Below, in pieces: positions 34,560 through 45,099 of a stretch of 64,000 bases of DNA. Positions within the stretch are counted from its first letter, which is position 1. Each line of letters starts with the position of its first letter. The translations under genes were made by a program, and so were the position numbers. Location of the stretch: NCBI GenBank assembly GCA_017311185.1, contig JAESUZ010001071.1:744001-808000 (forward strand). The letters run 5' to 3'. The stretch comes from Proteles cristata cristata. Lineage: Eukaryota; Chordata; Mammalia; Carnivora; Hyaenidae. The notes under the pieces were generated by a model. The model was not told the DNA's origin. It did no database searches and worked only from the letters and a program-made list of their open reading frames with translations.

Positions 34560-34740
34560 TTACTGAACACCTACCATCTTCCAGGACATGGGTAGGCATT
34601 TTCACATGCACTGAATATTCATTACAGCAAGAATCACTGAGGCATCCAGATAAATAACTTCCTAAATTTACATGAATATCTAGTTATGAGGCAGGAATCC
34701 AATCCAGATCTGTGTAAATTTTGACCCTGAGGACATCTTA
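34560..34740 (-). mobile_element. MIR, antisense
   Basis: ACTGAACACCTACCATCTTCCAGG followed by GGTAGGCATTTTCACATGC and ATGAGGCAGGAATCCAATCC is reverse-complement MIR/MIR-like text. Confidence 0.6.
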
Positions 34741-36615
34741 GCTCCTGTCTTTCCCCAAAGGCCTCATTTAAATATACGTTTCATTCCCTGGTGAAATACT
34801 GAAATACAACTCTCAGTGGAAATGATAATCTTTTGAATTTTTAGCTTTTCTTTCTTAAGGAGAAAAAAAAGAGAAGTAAACAATAGATTTTGATAGGAGG
34901 GTATGGAAAAAGAGTATGTATTGGTATTTAGTATAGGAAAATCCCACAATATGCTTGCTTTCAGTTGAGTAAGATTCTCACAGATGAGAAACACACTGTG
35001 TCCTGTATCTTCTTAATGCCTTATTTACCACAAGTTCCAGATCAAATTCTTGGCATGACTAACTGGTAATATTGTTTCTCAAAAATCAGAGATAACTGTT
35101 ACACTGAACCTAATGTTGATCAACATAACAAATTGTTTGCTGTTCTGGAAACAAAATTATAATTTGGGTAGGGAAAGAGTTGACACATTCTTCCTAGTGA
35201 ATGAGATACTGAACAGTGGTTGAGCCTATATAAAAATATATTTGAGATAAGACACAGGGAGCTTTCAATTATGAGTCTGTAGCAGGACCATTCTAAAAAA
35301 GAACATAGTATGTAATTAGGCAACAAAGACAATTTCCCCATGGAAGAAAAGCTTCTTTTTTAATTTAAAGTGTTGAGGTGAAAAGACTTACTATGGGCTC
35401 TCCACATAAGAATAGGACTCTGTTTTTACCGTCATCATCATCATCATCATCAATCATCATCACTGCCACAGCCACCACTGCCACCTCCTCCCCCTTTTCC
35501 TTCAACTCATCATTATTGCTAGGAAGCTCATCCATTTTTTTTTAACCCAAGCATGGATTTCATGGATGAAATATTCCCAGAAAAGCCAATACTTATAAGG
35601 GGAAATGTGTGATGCCACCATGTTGCATGGGTATGAGACTCTCTTCTTAGTTTTTCTCAGGTGTCCCAACTCTCCCACTGCCTACATCCTGAGAGAACCA
35701 GAGTCTTCCTGGAACTCTATCTAAAATTTGTGCATCTTGAAATGTAATCCAGATTTCCTATCACCCTGATCTCTCTCCTTTTTAATCATTAAATTCCAGG
35801 AACCAATCCAAAAAAACATTAGTAGGAGACAAATCTCAATGGTATGGGGGTTTGCAGGTAGAGAATGTGTCCTGTTTTTTGTTAGATTTGGTGTAAGGAC
35901 TATATGAAAATACTTTGAATGTTATAGTTGCCTTCTCCAAAGGCAATTTGTCCCAAGTACATTATCCTATTAATTTAAAAACCGAGTATGCATTTCCGGG
36001 GAAATTTTTACTTCTAGGTCCGTGATTAATTCATACTAAAGTCATCAAAATATAGTCAAGTGAGAGCCATTTGATGTCCAAGTGCCCTTTTATGAAGCAT
36101 TTCAATCCTTCCTGTTTAATCAAGAAATTTTTAAAAAATCCAGCCATAAATAAAACTCAACCTCTAAAAAGCCTCAGCTTTGCCTTGAAATGTACAGCCT
36201 ATGGAATCAGGAAGATTTCAAATATATTCTTTTCTATCAGTAATTCTGACTATTCTCTGGAACACATAATTCAGTATTCTTAAGATTATAAAATTGGTTC
36301 ATTTATCTTGAGGGTAAGAGAATTAATGAGGTGATAACTGGCCAAGCAATTTCAATTCAGAGGCAGGCTCTAAAAGTGTGATTCATATTTGTCATTATTG
36401 CTGGTTGTTGTATTTGCTTTTATAGGTATGATGAATCTGATTTTAATTTATTATAGTAACATTGACTGTATTGCCATACTGAATCATTGGGACAGATATT
36501 GCCATATGATCCGCATATCTCTGAAACTCTGCCTTTTTATTGACCAAAGCATGGTAAATTCCCAGATTTATTTTTTAACATGTATGGGGGATTACTCCAT
36601 AATTAATTTTTACTA
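34741..36615. other. Unassigned sequence
   Basis: About 1.9 kb with no gene or transposon that I can name. It has a trinucleotide repeat at 35431-35465. Small open frames (for example 36071-36283) have no recognisable domain. Confidence 0.5.
35431..35465 (+). repeat. (TCA)n trinucleotide repeat
   Basis: GTCATCATCATCATCATCAT with one CAATCATCATCA interruption, followed by a CCACCACTGCCACC cryptic repeat. Confidence 0.9.
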
Positions 36616-36860
36616 GTTACAACTACTGAGGGCCATGTGCCAGTGACTCTATTAAGTGCCTTAAAAATACTTTTTTTTTTTTTAACTGGAGCCTATTTCG
36701 GAGTCTGTGTCTCCCTCTCTCTCTGACCCTCCCCTGCTCACACTGTCTCTCTCTCTCCTAGAAATAAAAATAAAAAATATAAAAAAAAATTAAAAAACTA
36801 CCTGGCAAACAATAACTCCTCCATTCTTGCAAGCTAGATACTTTCTTTTAAACTTCTAAT
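36616..36860 (-). mobile_element. MIR relic, antisense, split by a SINE piece
   Basis: ACTGAGGGCCATGTGCCAGTGACTC ... TTAAGTGCCTTAAAAATAC (36616-36668) is antisense MIR 3' text. After the SINE fragment, AATAACTCCTCCATTCTTGC may be its continuation. Confidence 0.55.
36670..36794 (+). mobile_element. SINE 3' half preceded by a T-run
   Basis: A run of about 14 T is followed by AACTGGAGCCTATTTCGGAG, then the CT block, CTCCTAGAAATAAAAATAAAA and an A-tail. Only the 3' half of a young-type SINE (CTAGAAATA tail) is present; the tRNA-like head is missing. The leading T-run is unexpected for a simple 5' truncation. Confidence 0.85.
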
Positions 36861-37034
36861 TTCCATATTAATCATTTTTGTTTTAGTAGCCATTTTGCCC
36901 TTTCTCACACTTAATAAGGTGTTTCTATTAATAGTAGTATTTGAAAATTGGAAAGTTTTACATAAATATAAAATATTTTTCCACTTATATCTTTATTTGA
37001 ATATTTAAACTACTCTTTTCTTGGAAGACCAGAA

Positions 37035-37175
37035 AGGGCATTATTCATTTTCTTTCCTAAAGAAGAAACAGCCTGACTGAAGACAAATCACTTAGTCACA
37101 TGCCAAAAATCAACAACAGTGAAGCTAATATGGAAATCAAGACTGCATAAACGGGTAATGATCCTGCCACCATAT
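37035..37175 (-). mobile_element. Possible MIR, antisense
   Basis: CTTTCCTAAAGAAGAAACAGCC and ATCACTTAGTCACATGCC resemble reverse MIR text. Weak. Confidence 0.35.
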
Positions 37176-37479
37176 TCTACTTTTTAGAGATATCATCTTT
37201 TTTCTTAACTATACTTTATAAGTATAAGAAAGCTCTCTAATAAATATACCACAGTATACTATATACTATACGTCTATTTCTACATATTTATATATAGTAT
37301 CCTACACTGGATTGGTATCATTCTATATTTAACTAGAGTATCTTAAAAATAATAATATAGATTACAGAAATACATACTTTAGTTCTTTATTGTTTGCCAG
37401 TTGTTTGTTTTTTATTTTTTGTTTTTTTTGCTACTGATTTACATAACATGGCAAATAAATTTCATGAAGTACTATTAAA

Positions 37480-37560
37480 CATATAGGATATGAAGGGCCA
37501 AAGAGATTAAGTCATTTGCTCAAGGTCAAAAGGAGAGTAAAAAGGTTGTAACATTTATTT
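37480..37560 (-). mobile_element. MIR fragment, antisense
   Basis: GGGCCAAAGAGATTAAGTCATTTGCTCAAGGTC is the reverse complement of the MIR core box. Confidence 0.6.
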
Positions 37561-37846
37561 CTTAGTTCTAAAATAATTCAACATTTCATGAAAGCATATT
37601 TTACATAATTTCTTTTTCATAGCCATTATACTTAATGTTCTATTTTAGTTTGAAGTTTTGCTAGAGATGGTAAAGATGGGGTATTTTACTTAATAGATAT
37701 CCCTTCTTAAATTTATAGAGGTTTTATCTGTCTGCCTAACAACAATGAAAAGAGTAAACGTTTCTTTTATATTTCTTCCTCCTGTTTCCCAAGGGACATG
37801 TGTTTTCATTATCTCTTATTTGTTGATCTTATACTATGCTCTGCAG

Positions 37847-38025
37847 CAATTCGACTCAAAGTAGATAAACCCAGTATCTTCTATCCGGTATTAGAATGCC
37901 TTGGAACTGTAACAGACAGCAGCCCGGAAGTGATGCGTTGCTTTGTCCTGCTGGGGCCGCGCTGCAGCTCACCACTGCTCTCACACAGGCACCCACACAC
38001 TACACTTCGCGCCTCTCTCGATTGA
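37847..38025 (+). other. CpG-rich, exon- or promoter-like patch, hypothetical
   Basis: A GC-rich island of about 180 bp with nine CpGs outside any SINE, in otherwise AT-rich sequence. It contains CCCGGAAGTGATGCG (an ETS-type CCGGAAGT motif) and GGGGCCGCGC. A possible acceptor (ATACTATGCTCTGCAG, AG at 37845-37846) leads into a frame open to TGA at 38023-38025, with a peptide I do not recognise. It could be a fragment of a processed pseudogene, a small promoter or first exon, or an lncRNA exon. No poly(A) or TSD seen. Confidence 0.3.
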
Positions 38026-38325
38026 GGAAAGCATGATCATTATCATATTGATTCTGGCCAGGTCTGCACTATAGAGGGAATTGGCCATTAGATAACCTTG
38101 ATTTTCAGCTTTTGAAAACTAATTGTATCTATTAATCATGCACGCTCCAGAATTTGTCTCTTCCTGTAAAAATGTTCCTGAAGAGTAACTTACTTTTTTT
38201 TTTTTATCCCCATTTGCCATCTCCTGTTTATTTATCCAAAGCTTCCCAAGTTAAACATCTCAAAAACAATTATTCAGGAAATAATCAGAATGAATACACT
38301 TACATATATTTAATTTGCCACCTTT

Positions 38326-38492
38326 ATTTTTATTTTTTAAAATTTATTTATTTATATATAGAGAGAGAACACATGCAGGGGAGGGGCAGAGGGAGAGGGA
38401 GAGGGAGAGAATCCCAAGCAGGCCCTGCACTGTCAGCCTGGCCTGCTCTCTCTTCTTCTCTCAAATAAATTTTTAAAAGTTAAAAAAAAAAA
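38326..38492. mobile_element. Two SINE 3' parts joined head to head (foldback)
   Basis: 38326-38440 is an antisense SINE 3' part (T-rich tail, GGGGAGGGGCAGAGGG, CCCAAGCAGGCCC, TGTCAGCCTGG). 38441-38492 is a sense SINE 3' end (GCCTGCTCTCTC, CTCAAATAAATTTTTAAAAG, A-run). Both tRNA-like heads are missing and the tails face outward, so the unit can fold on itself. GGGAGA is repeated within 38390-38410. Confidence 0.82.
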
Positions 38493-38674
38493 TCTAAATG
38501 CAGATAAAGTATTTCCAATACAAACTGAGCATCTGAATTGAGATGTGCTATGATTATAAACCATACATCAAATTTCAAAGACTTAGTATGAAAAAATATA
38601 AAATATCTTTATAATTTTATGTTTACTACATGTTAAAGCAATATAGAAATTATTAAAATTAAATTAACTCTTGT
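38493..38674. other. Unassigned AT-rich sequence
   Basis: About 180 bp with no feature. Confidence 0.5.
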
Positions 38675-38896
38675 TTTTTTTTTTATTTTTTTATTTCTAG
38701 GAGAGAGAGAGACAGCGTGAGCAGGGGAGGGTCAGAGAGAGAGGGAGTCACAGACTGAAACAGGCTCCAGGCTCTGAGCTGGCAGTCAGCACAGAGCCCG
38801 ACGCGGGGAACTCATGACCTAAGCCCGCTTACGAACCGCGAGATCATGACCTAAGCGAGAGTCGGACGCTTAACCGACTAAGCCACCCAGGCGCCC
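38675..38896 (-). mobile_element. Young carnivore SINE with a templated insertion
   Basis: Antisense. T-run, TTTCTAGGAGAGAGAGAGACAGCGTGAG, CACAGACTGAAACAGG, GAGCTGGCAGTCAGCAC and GCCACCCAGGCGCCC head end. TSD CTCTTGT at 38668-38674 and 38897-38903. After GACGCGGGG the usual CTCGAACCCA (B-box) is replaced by about 23 bases holding TCATGACCTAAGC, an exact copy of 38844-38856. The pol III B-box is therefore broken. Confidence 0.95.
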
Positions 38897-39939
38897 CTCT
38901 TGTACTGTTTTTTAATGTAGCTTATTAGAAAATTTTAAATTACAAAAAAGTTTCTGTTATATTTCTATTGGTCAGCACTGTTCCTGTTGCTTTTGTTCAC
39001 TCATAAGCTGTTGTGAGGTCTGTACACTGTGTTTTCCTGCTTTCCTGGTAAGTTGAAAGTGTCTCAAAAATCCATAATGTACTTATATTTGCATATCAGT
39101 AATGTAACATCAAGTTCAATGAAGAGTTAACAAGTAGTGAATTTTTAAAAATATTTTTCTAAGAACTTTTGGTCCTAGTTGTATGTTCTACCCTAATCAG
39201 CTAAATTATGCAAATATTTTGCCTACCCTATGCCCAGACAATGGGCTGATTCGCAATTTGTGTAATCCCTACATTCTATAGAACCAGTTGGAAACAACTG
39301 TCAGGACCCCGCAAATAAGAATTATTCCACAAGGAAAAGTAGAACAAGATTCCATTTTACTGTGTCAATGCTTTTCTAAAAATGTTAAGGGCAATAGAAT
39401 TTTCTTCTTGCTAATGGAAGTTACAGTATTAAAATAATCTTATAAAACAGTTATCACAGCTTTTTCCAAGGTTAATGCATTTCAGGCATAAGGTATTTCC
39501 TTGCTTTTCTATAGAATGTCAAAGAAAAAGAAGAGAGAAAGCAGCTTTTAAAAAGAAAGAAAAAGCATGAAATCAGTAAGCACTAAGCAAAAATAATGCT
39601 TTTTAGGGAAAATTCATCAAATAAAAAGAAATCCATGCACAACAACGTTTCTCCTAAGCAGAGAACCTGGCATGTATAATCCACTTGCTGCTTATTTGTG
39701 AAATGAATTAATGTTCTAGCCAAATATGTGAAACAGAAATTTTTCTGATAATGTCTTGGAAATAACTTCTCAGTCCTACAGATCAAATGTAATAGACATT
39801 TCTAGCTGGTTTATTTAGAATAAAATATTCCGAAAAGCAGTATTAAGGCAGTGATGGCCAACTAAAAATAAGGAATATAGACTGAAGACAAACCTTAAAC
39901 TCTATGTTTATTGATATTAGATAATTTACCAAGAATGGA
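38897..39939. other. Unassigned AT-rich sequence
   Basis: About 1 kb with no gene or repeat that I can name. Confidence 0.5.
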
Positions 39940-40112
39940 ATGAATTGTGTGCCTAATTTTCTCAAATGTAAAATGGGGAAAATAATAGTATCCATTTTAT
40001 TGGGTTGTTGTTACAAGGATTAAATTAGTAAGTAGATGAAGATGAATGTAAAGTGCCTGGTATAGAGTAAGCATTCAATAGGTATTACCTGGTATTATTA
40101 AACAAATTTACC
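39940..40112 (+). mobile_element. MIR, sense
   Basis: TTTTCTCAAATGTAAAATGGGG, AATAATAGTATCC, GGGTTGTTGTTACAAGGATTAAATTAG and AAAGTGCCTGGTATAGAGTAAGC give a clear MIR 3' two thirds. Confidence 0.9.
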
Positions 40113-40225
40113 CTATTTTTCAAGGCTTGGCAAGGGTCTCACTTCCTCCATGAAATTATCCCTCATTGGCTCATTGTCTTAGACAACTATGGTGGTTTTT
40201 ATTATGTATCCCCTTCTAGATTTTA

Positions 40226-40432
40226 TTTTAGTTAGTTAAATAAATAATTTATCAATTAATTTTGAGATTGCAGGGGAGGGGCAGAGAGAGGGAGAGAGAA
40301 AATCCCAAGCACACTCTGAGCTATCAATGTGGAGTCCAACAGGGACTCCATCTCATGAACCTTGAGATCCTGACCCGAGCTGAAACCAAGAGTCAGACCG
40401 AGTTTAACTGAGTGAGCCACCCAAGTGCCCCA
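40226..40432 (-). mobile_element. Older carnivore SINE with 14-bp TSD
   Basis: Antisense: TTAAATAAATAATTTATC tail, GGGGAGGGGCAGAGAGAGG, GAGATCCTGACCCGAGCTG, GAGTGAGCCACCCAAGTGCCCC. Perfect TSD CCTTCTAGATTTTA at 40212-40225 and 40433-40446. Confidence 0.95.
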
Positions 40433-40479
40433 CCTTCTAGATTTTAAGTTCCTCTAAACCAGGTTTATCTTATATTTTG

Positions 40480-40650
40480 GGGAAGAGTGGGTTCAGATCT
40501 AGGATCCACAACTAATACCTCTGTTCTTATTGGGGCCTCATCTCTTTTTTGCTTAAAATGGAGATCATAGTGTGTTAAAGGATTTGAGGGGAACTAAATA
40601 CAAACATAAGCAAAGCACCTAGAATAGGACATATGGCACATATCGAGTAT
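40480..40650 (+). mobile_element. MIR, sense
   Basis: GAGTGGGTTCAGATCTAGGATCC, GGCCTCATCTCTTTTTTGC, AAAATGGAGATCATAG and GCAAAGCACCTAGAATAGGAC follow the MIR order. Confidence 0.75.
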
Positions 40651-41564
40651 ATGTGTAATAAGTTGCACAAACAAGTTTTCACATGGCCTTTCATTAGTGT
40701 GTTCTTACATGAATGTAATATACTTCTGTAGTTTCCCCAAAAAGCAGCCATAAATCTACTACTCTTTAACATATGTTAGAATCTGCCAAAGTACTGTTTT
40801 TTTTCATAAGCCTTCAGTTATACTCGGCTACATTTTTGCTCTCCTTGTTCCACAGAAATTTTTTTCCCTGCCAATTTCCCAAATTAATCGGGATAGTGTT
40901 CACTCACCCACTGGAATATACATAAAAGAATATTTGTGCAGAAATCCTGGCTTCAAATGTAAGGAATTTCTAAACTAATTAAAGTTTAGCATTTATGGCA
41001 GAGGCAGAGAAGGCAATAAACTACTTTTGTGGATGACTAAATGGTGAAAGTTTAAAAGCTGGGCATTTGATTAGGATGGGAGTCATTTACATTGACTAAA
41101 TTCCAATGCCACACATATTTCTCTGATTGTACTAGAAGAAACTAAAGAGAAAAGCACACACTGTATTTAAAAAAAAAAAAGGAAGGAATTATTTTCCCAG
41201 CTTTTTGAAAATAAAAAAATACTATGGAACTTCACAGAAACATCAGGAGGCAAGGGAGTGATCAACATCATTCGTAATAGGAAAACATGGTAGTATTTAG
41301 CTAAAATTCATTTATGTTGTCAAAATTTATTTACCAGGATGATTATTTCTTTTTACTTCACCATTATCACCAGTGCAAATACAAAAGATATATAACTGGG
41401 ACTTCCCATAATTCTTATGTAAACATTACAGACATCTGTCTTATAAGATAAGTGGCTATAGTATTATTTGTTGAATATAGTGTTTCTTTGTACATGTGTT
41501 CAGAGATACAATGGACAAAAAAGAACACTACATATACTTAAGTACTAAGTATGGTTTAACCAAT
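40651..41564. other. Unassigned AT-rich sequence
   Basis: About 910 bp with no feature that I can identify. Confidence 0.5.
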
Positions 41565-42070
41565 GGATGGATTCCTTCATTCTGCACAAGTGTATTGACT
41601 ATTATATCAAACACTGTTTTATAGCTAAGGATATAATGGCATTAAAGACTAAGAACCCTGCTCTAAGAGAGATGGATAATAAGTAAACAAATGGATATAT
41701 GTTATAGTATCGAATTTCAGGATGTATATCAAAACACATAAGACATGGTAAAGTACTGGAAGTATTTTGCAAAGTGAGGTACTATTTTAAACAGGCTGAA
41801 GTAGATATATGGGGGGAGGCATTCATGGGGAATGAAATTGCTTGAAATTGCTAGGAGGAGAACATTTTAGCATAGAAAGAGGAACTGCAGAAATCCTAAC
41901 TTGGAAATGAGTTTGGCTTATTTGAAGACTAACAGGAAGGCAATGATGGCTGAAGCAGGGTAAATATGGATGACCCTGGGAGAGGAAGAGTCGGAGGTAG
42001 GCAGAGCCAGGGGTTTAATGTATTCTAACTGTGATAGGAAAAACCTTAGGACATATTCAGAGTGTTTTTG
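41565..42070 (-). mobile_element. L2 (ancient LINE) 3' part, antisense
   Basis: GGATTCCTTCATTCTGCACAAGTGTATTGAC, AAACACTGTTTTATAGC, TAAGAACCCTGCTCTAAGAG, AAACAGGCTGAAG and AACTTGGAAATGAGTTTGGC, then AGGCAATGATGGCTGAAGCAGGG, run in the order of reverse-complement L2. No coding capacity. Confidence 0.72.
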
Positions 42071-42184
42071 TATATATCCAAAGATTTTTAAAAATCCTAT
42101 TATAGAAGAGATTATATTGTTTTTAAACCATTATAATATGCATCATACCAGAAACATTCTTCTGTATTGTCTTCTTTGATCCTA

Positions 42185-42405
42185 GAAACTACCCTGCCAA
42201 GTAGTTATTATCCCTATGTTATAGTTGAAGAAACTATGATTCAAAGAGATTGGTCAACTTTCAAAAGTCAGTGTGTAACTTCTTGTCGCAAGCTGATTGT
42301 ACACTGTATATAATGTAACCAAAGTCACATAATCAGCTGAGTGAATGAAGAAGAGGACTGTTGATCTGCCTGGCTTCCAAGCTAATACTATCTTCACAAG
42401 GAGCA
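42185..42405 (-). mobile_element. MIR, antisense, with an internal insertion
   Basis: ATTATCCCTATGTTATAGTTGAAGAAACTATGATTC is reverse MIR. After about 45 extra bases it resumes with AAAGTCACATAATCAGCTGAGTG and CTGGCTTCCAAGCTAATAC, which are the next MIR segments. Confidence 0.75.
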
Positions 42406-43866
42406 AGGGATCTATGAAACATACGGGAATTATGACATTCAACCTATGAGTTACACTTCTAATAGTATTTTCACTGTCTGAGACAAATTACTGTAACAGA
42501 GAAAAAGTAAGTACCTTGCTAAAGTAGGAAGATGTCAGATCTGTGTTAAATGCTAAGCTTCTTTGAAGTGAAAGGCTTTCTGTGTCCTCTGGGTCAGTTC
42601 AGAATTCCCCCAAAGGGCATGAGCACTTTGTCACTGCTTAGCAATGAAGTTAGGGGTTGGAGACAGACAAAGACACTTAGAAGTCTTTTAAGAATCTCAG
42701 AATAGTAAATATTTGCATGAAGTATTGGTTTGGTCCTTATAGAAATCAGAGATTGAGACAAAGATCATGCTAGACTGATAACTAGAAAAGAATGATCTTA
42801 TTTTATTTTGTCTTGGGCAGATCAGAGGAAATGAATTGTTTTTATGAGACAATCTCTGGCTTTGTGTGAAAAGTTTCCTTCTATCTGAATAAAGCTTAAG
42901 TTGTGAGTGATTTCTAATATTCCATATATTTTAGTAAGGAGTTCTCATTTCACAATGAAGTGTGGGTGGGATTTTATTGCCACTATCAGCAGCATCAAAG
43001 ATTACTTCTCGGCTTCAGATTTTGTTCTTGTTTATCATATGCTTCATTCTGTCTCTGATATTTATCACTTGCATTTCCCAGAAAGAACAAAGAAATGTTA
43101 TTATCTGGCTTCTTAGTACTAAAAGCCCTGTTTTTTTTTTTCTTTCATTTCAAATTCTGCTGAAGAATTCTCCAGTTCTCTGGTTTTCTTTCCAAAAATG
43201 TTACAGCTAGAGTGAAACATGAGACTTCATTGCAGAAGTCACTAAAGCAGTTTCTATAGCAAATCAGAGCATCACAAATACATAAATCCTGTTATTTTGA
43301 AACCATGAAGGAAGTGAAGGTCACTGAGAAGTCTGAATATTTTGCTTGGCTGCTTGGAAGTAGACTCAAAAGACTTAGGCTAAAATCTAAGAGATATGTC
43401 TTAGTTTAAGTGATAATTTGGATGCTGCCCTCCCCCAACTCCCTAAGAGCAAACACTGAAAATAAATAGTTGGAAAGATAGTCATGCATACAATGTATAA
43501 GGTGCATTTACCTATCAAAGAGTCAAGTTAATCAACCTAAACCACTCAGATAAGTGACACTCACAGATACTTTAGCAAAGCCTCAAAAATAAATGATAAA
43601 AGAGTACGCAGGTAAAATTTCCAAATAAGAAGTTTCCAAACAAATATTGAGTTTTTGCTGGCACAAGTCAGTGATTTATAATACTTCAAAACATTCTTAT
43701 GAAGTAGAAAGAAAAAAATCCAATGGTTGAACTAAGGAAAAGTGCATCTCTTTTTGTATTGTTAGATTTCCAGTTGTTCAAGATTAGGTGTCTAGTTAAA
43801 GAAAATGGAGACTGTGTAAAAGAAGAATCATACAAAATATATAATATGCTAATATGTATGTAAGAC
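42406..43866. other. Unassigned sequence
   Basis: About 1.46 kb with no repeat or gene that I can name. Open frames at 42907-43210 have no recognisable domain. Confidence 0.5.
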
Positions 43867-43878
43867 TCAAGGAGGGCT

Positions 43879-44091
43879 GGGGCACCTGGGTGGTTCAGTT
43901 GATTAAGCACCTGACTTCAGCTCAGGTCATGATCTCATGGTTTGTGAGTTCAGGCCCCGCAAAGAACTCTGGAGCCTGCTTTGGTTTCTGTCTCCCTCTC
44001 TCTCTCTGCCCCTCCCCTGCTCACGCTCTCTTTATTTCTCTCTCAAAAATAAATTAAACATTTGAAAATTATTTTAGAAAGAGTCAAAGAA
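43879..44091 (+). mobile_element. Carnivore SINE, first of a pair
   Basis: GGGGCACCTGGGTGGTTCAG head (starting at 43879), GTCATGATCTCATGGTTTGTGAG, shortened centre, CT block and CAAAAATAAATTAAAC tail. Preceded by TCAAGGAGGGCT (43867-43878) and followed by TCAAGAAGGGCT (44092-44103), an 11/12 match that acts as its TSD. Confidence 0.93.
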
Positions 44092-44103
44092 TCAAGAAGG
44101 GCT

Positions 44104-44310
44104 TGGGGTGCCTGGGTGGCTTAGTCAGTTGAGCCCCTGATTCTTGATTTTGGCTCAGGCTACGATCTCAGGGATGTGAGATCAAGCCCCATGTCATGCT
44201 CCACACTGAGTGTGGAGCCTGCTTAAGATTCTGTCTCTCTCCCTCTGCCCCTCTTTCCCAGTCACGTTTTCTTTCTCTCTCAAATTAGAAAAAAAAAAAA
44301 AAGGAGGGGG
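44104..44310 (+). mobile_element. Carnivore SINE, second of a pair
   Basis: TGGGGTGCCTGGGTGGCTTAGTC head, GGATGTGAGATCAAGCCCC, CTCCACACTGAGTGTGGAGCC centre, CT block and A-tail. Flanked by TCAAGAAGGGCT and TCAAGAAAGGCT (44311-44322). The centre type differs from the preceding copy, so this is not a simple tandem duplication. Confidence 0.93.
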
Positions 44311-44354
44311 TCAAGAAAGGCTGTTCAAAAGCTAAAAGAAGCAGGAAGAGTAAA

Positions 44355-44635
44355 TACAAAATATGTAAAAATCAAAATGTCAAAAGCTATAGGATCCCAT
44401 GTTCTAATAATACAAGTCCTAGCTATATACATTTACAAGAGAAATAAACACATATGCCCACCAAAAGACACCTGGAGAATTTTTATACATTGTAGTCTCA
44501 GGCTAGAAACATCCCAAACATCTATCAATAAGAGACTAAAGCAAACAAATTGTGGTATATTTATACAATGGGATATGATACAGTCATCAAAAGGAACAAA
44601 CTAAAGACATACAAAATACCTCAGACACAAAAAAA
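44355..44635 (+). mobile_element. Old L1 ORF2-end fragment, sense
   Basis: CCCACCAAAAGACACCTGGAG, CAAACATCTATCAATAAGAG and TGTGGTATATTTATACAATGGG are decayed L1 ORF2-end text. Confidence 0.65.
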
Positions 44636-44889
44636 AACCAAATTTTTTTTAACAAACATTGTTGCCTTCCTGAAAACATTCTTTAATAAACTCATTTTAA
44701 AACTCAATGTGAGTAATAACTAGTAGAACTATTAAGCTAGCAATATGAAGATATTAGATAAGCATTTGAAAGAGCACCATTTTTCTTACAAAGGATGTGC
44801 ATTCATTTCACTTAAGTGAAGTTACTTTCATCAGTAGTAACTTTAGCAGGGGTAAAACCAAATTCTGGATTAGAATTTCGTTTTGTTCA
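44636..44889. other. Unassigned AT-rich sequence
   Basis: About 250 bp with no feature. Confidence 0.5.
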
Positions 44890-45091
44890 ATTTTTTTTAG
44901 TGTTTATTTTTGGAGAGAGACAGAACATCAGCAGAGGAGGGGCAGAGAGGGAGGGAGACACAGAGTCCGAAGGAGTCTCCAGTCTCCGAGCTGCCAGCAC
45001 AGAGTCTGATGCGGGGCTTGACCCCACAGACTGTGAGGTCATGACCTGAGCCGAAGTCGGACGTTTAACTGACTGAGCCACCGGGGTGCCC
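44890..45091 (-). mobile_element. Carnivore SINE, antisense
   Basis: TAGTGTTTATTTTTGGAGAGAG tail, GAGGGGCAGAGAGG, GAGCTGCCAGCACAGAG centre, GTCATGACCTGAGCCGAAGTCGGACG and GAGCCACCGGGGTGCCC head end. CpGs partly kept. No clear TSD. Confidence 0.93.
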
Positions 45092-45099
45092 TGGAAAAA

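Larger units (their letters stand above)
36861..38325. other. Mostly unassigned, with MIR traces and a CpG-rich patch
   Basis: About 1.5 kb. Antisense MIR traces at 37035-37175 and 37480-37560, a T-rich run at about 37408-37431, and the CpG-rich patch at 37847-38025 are listed separately. The rest shows nothing I can name. Confidence 0.5.
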
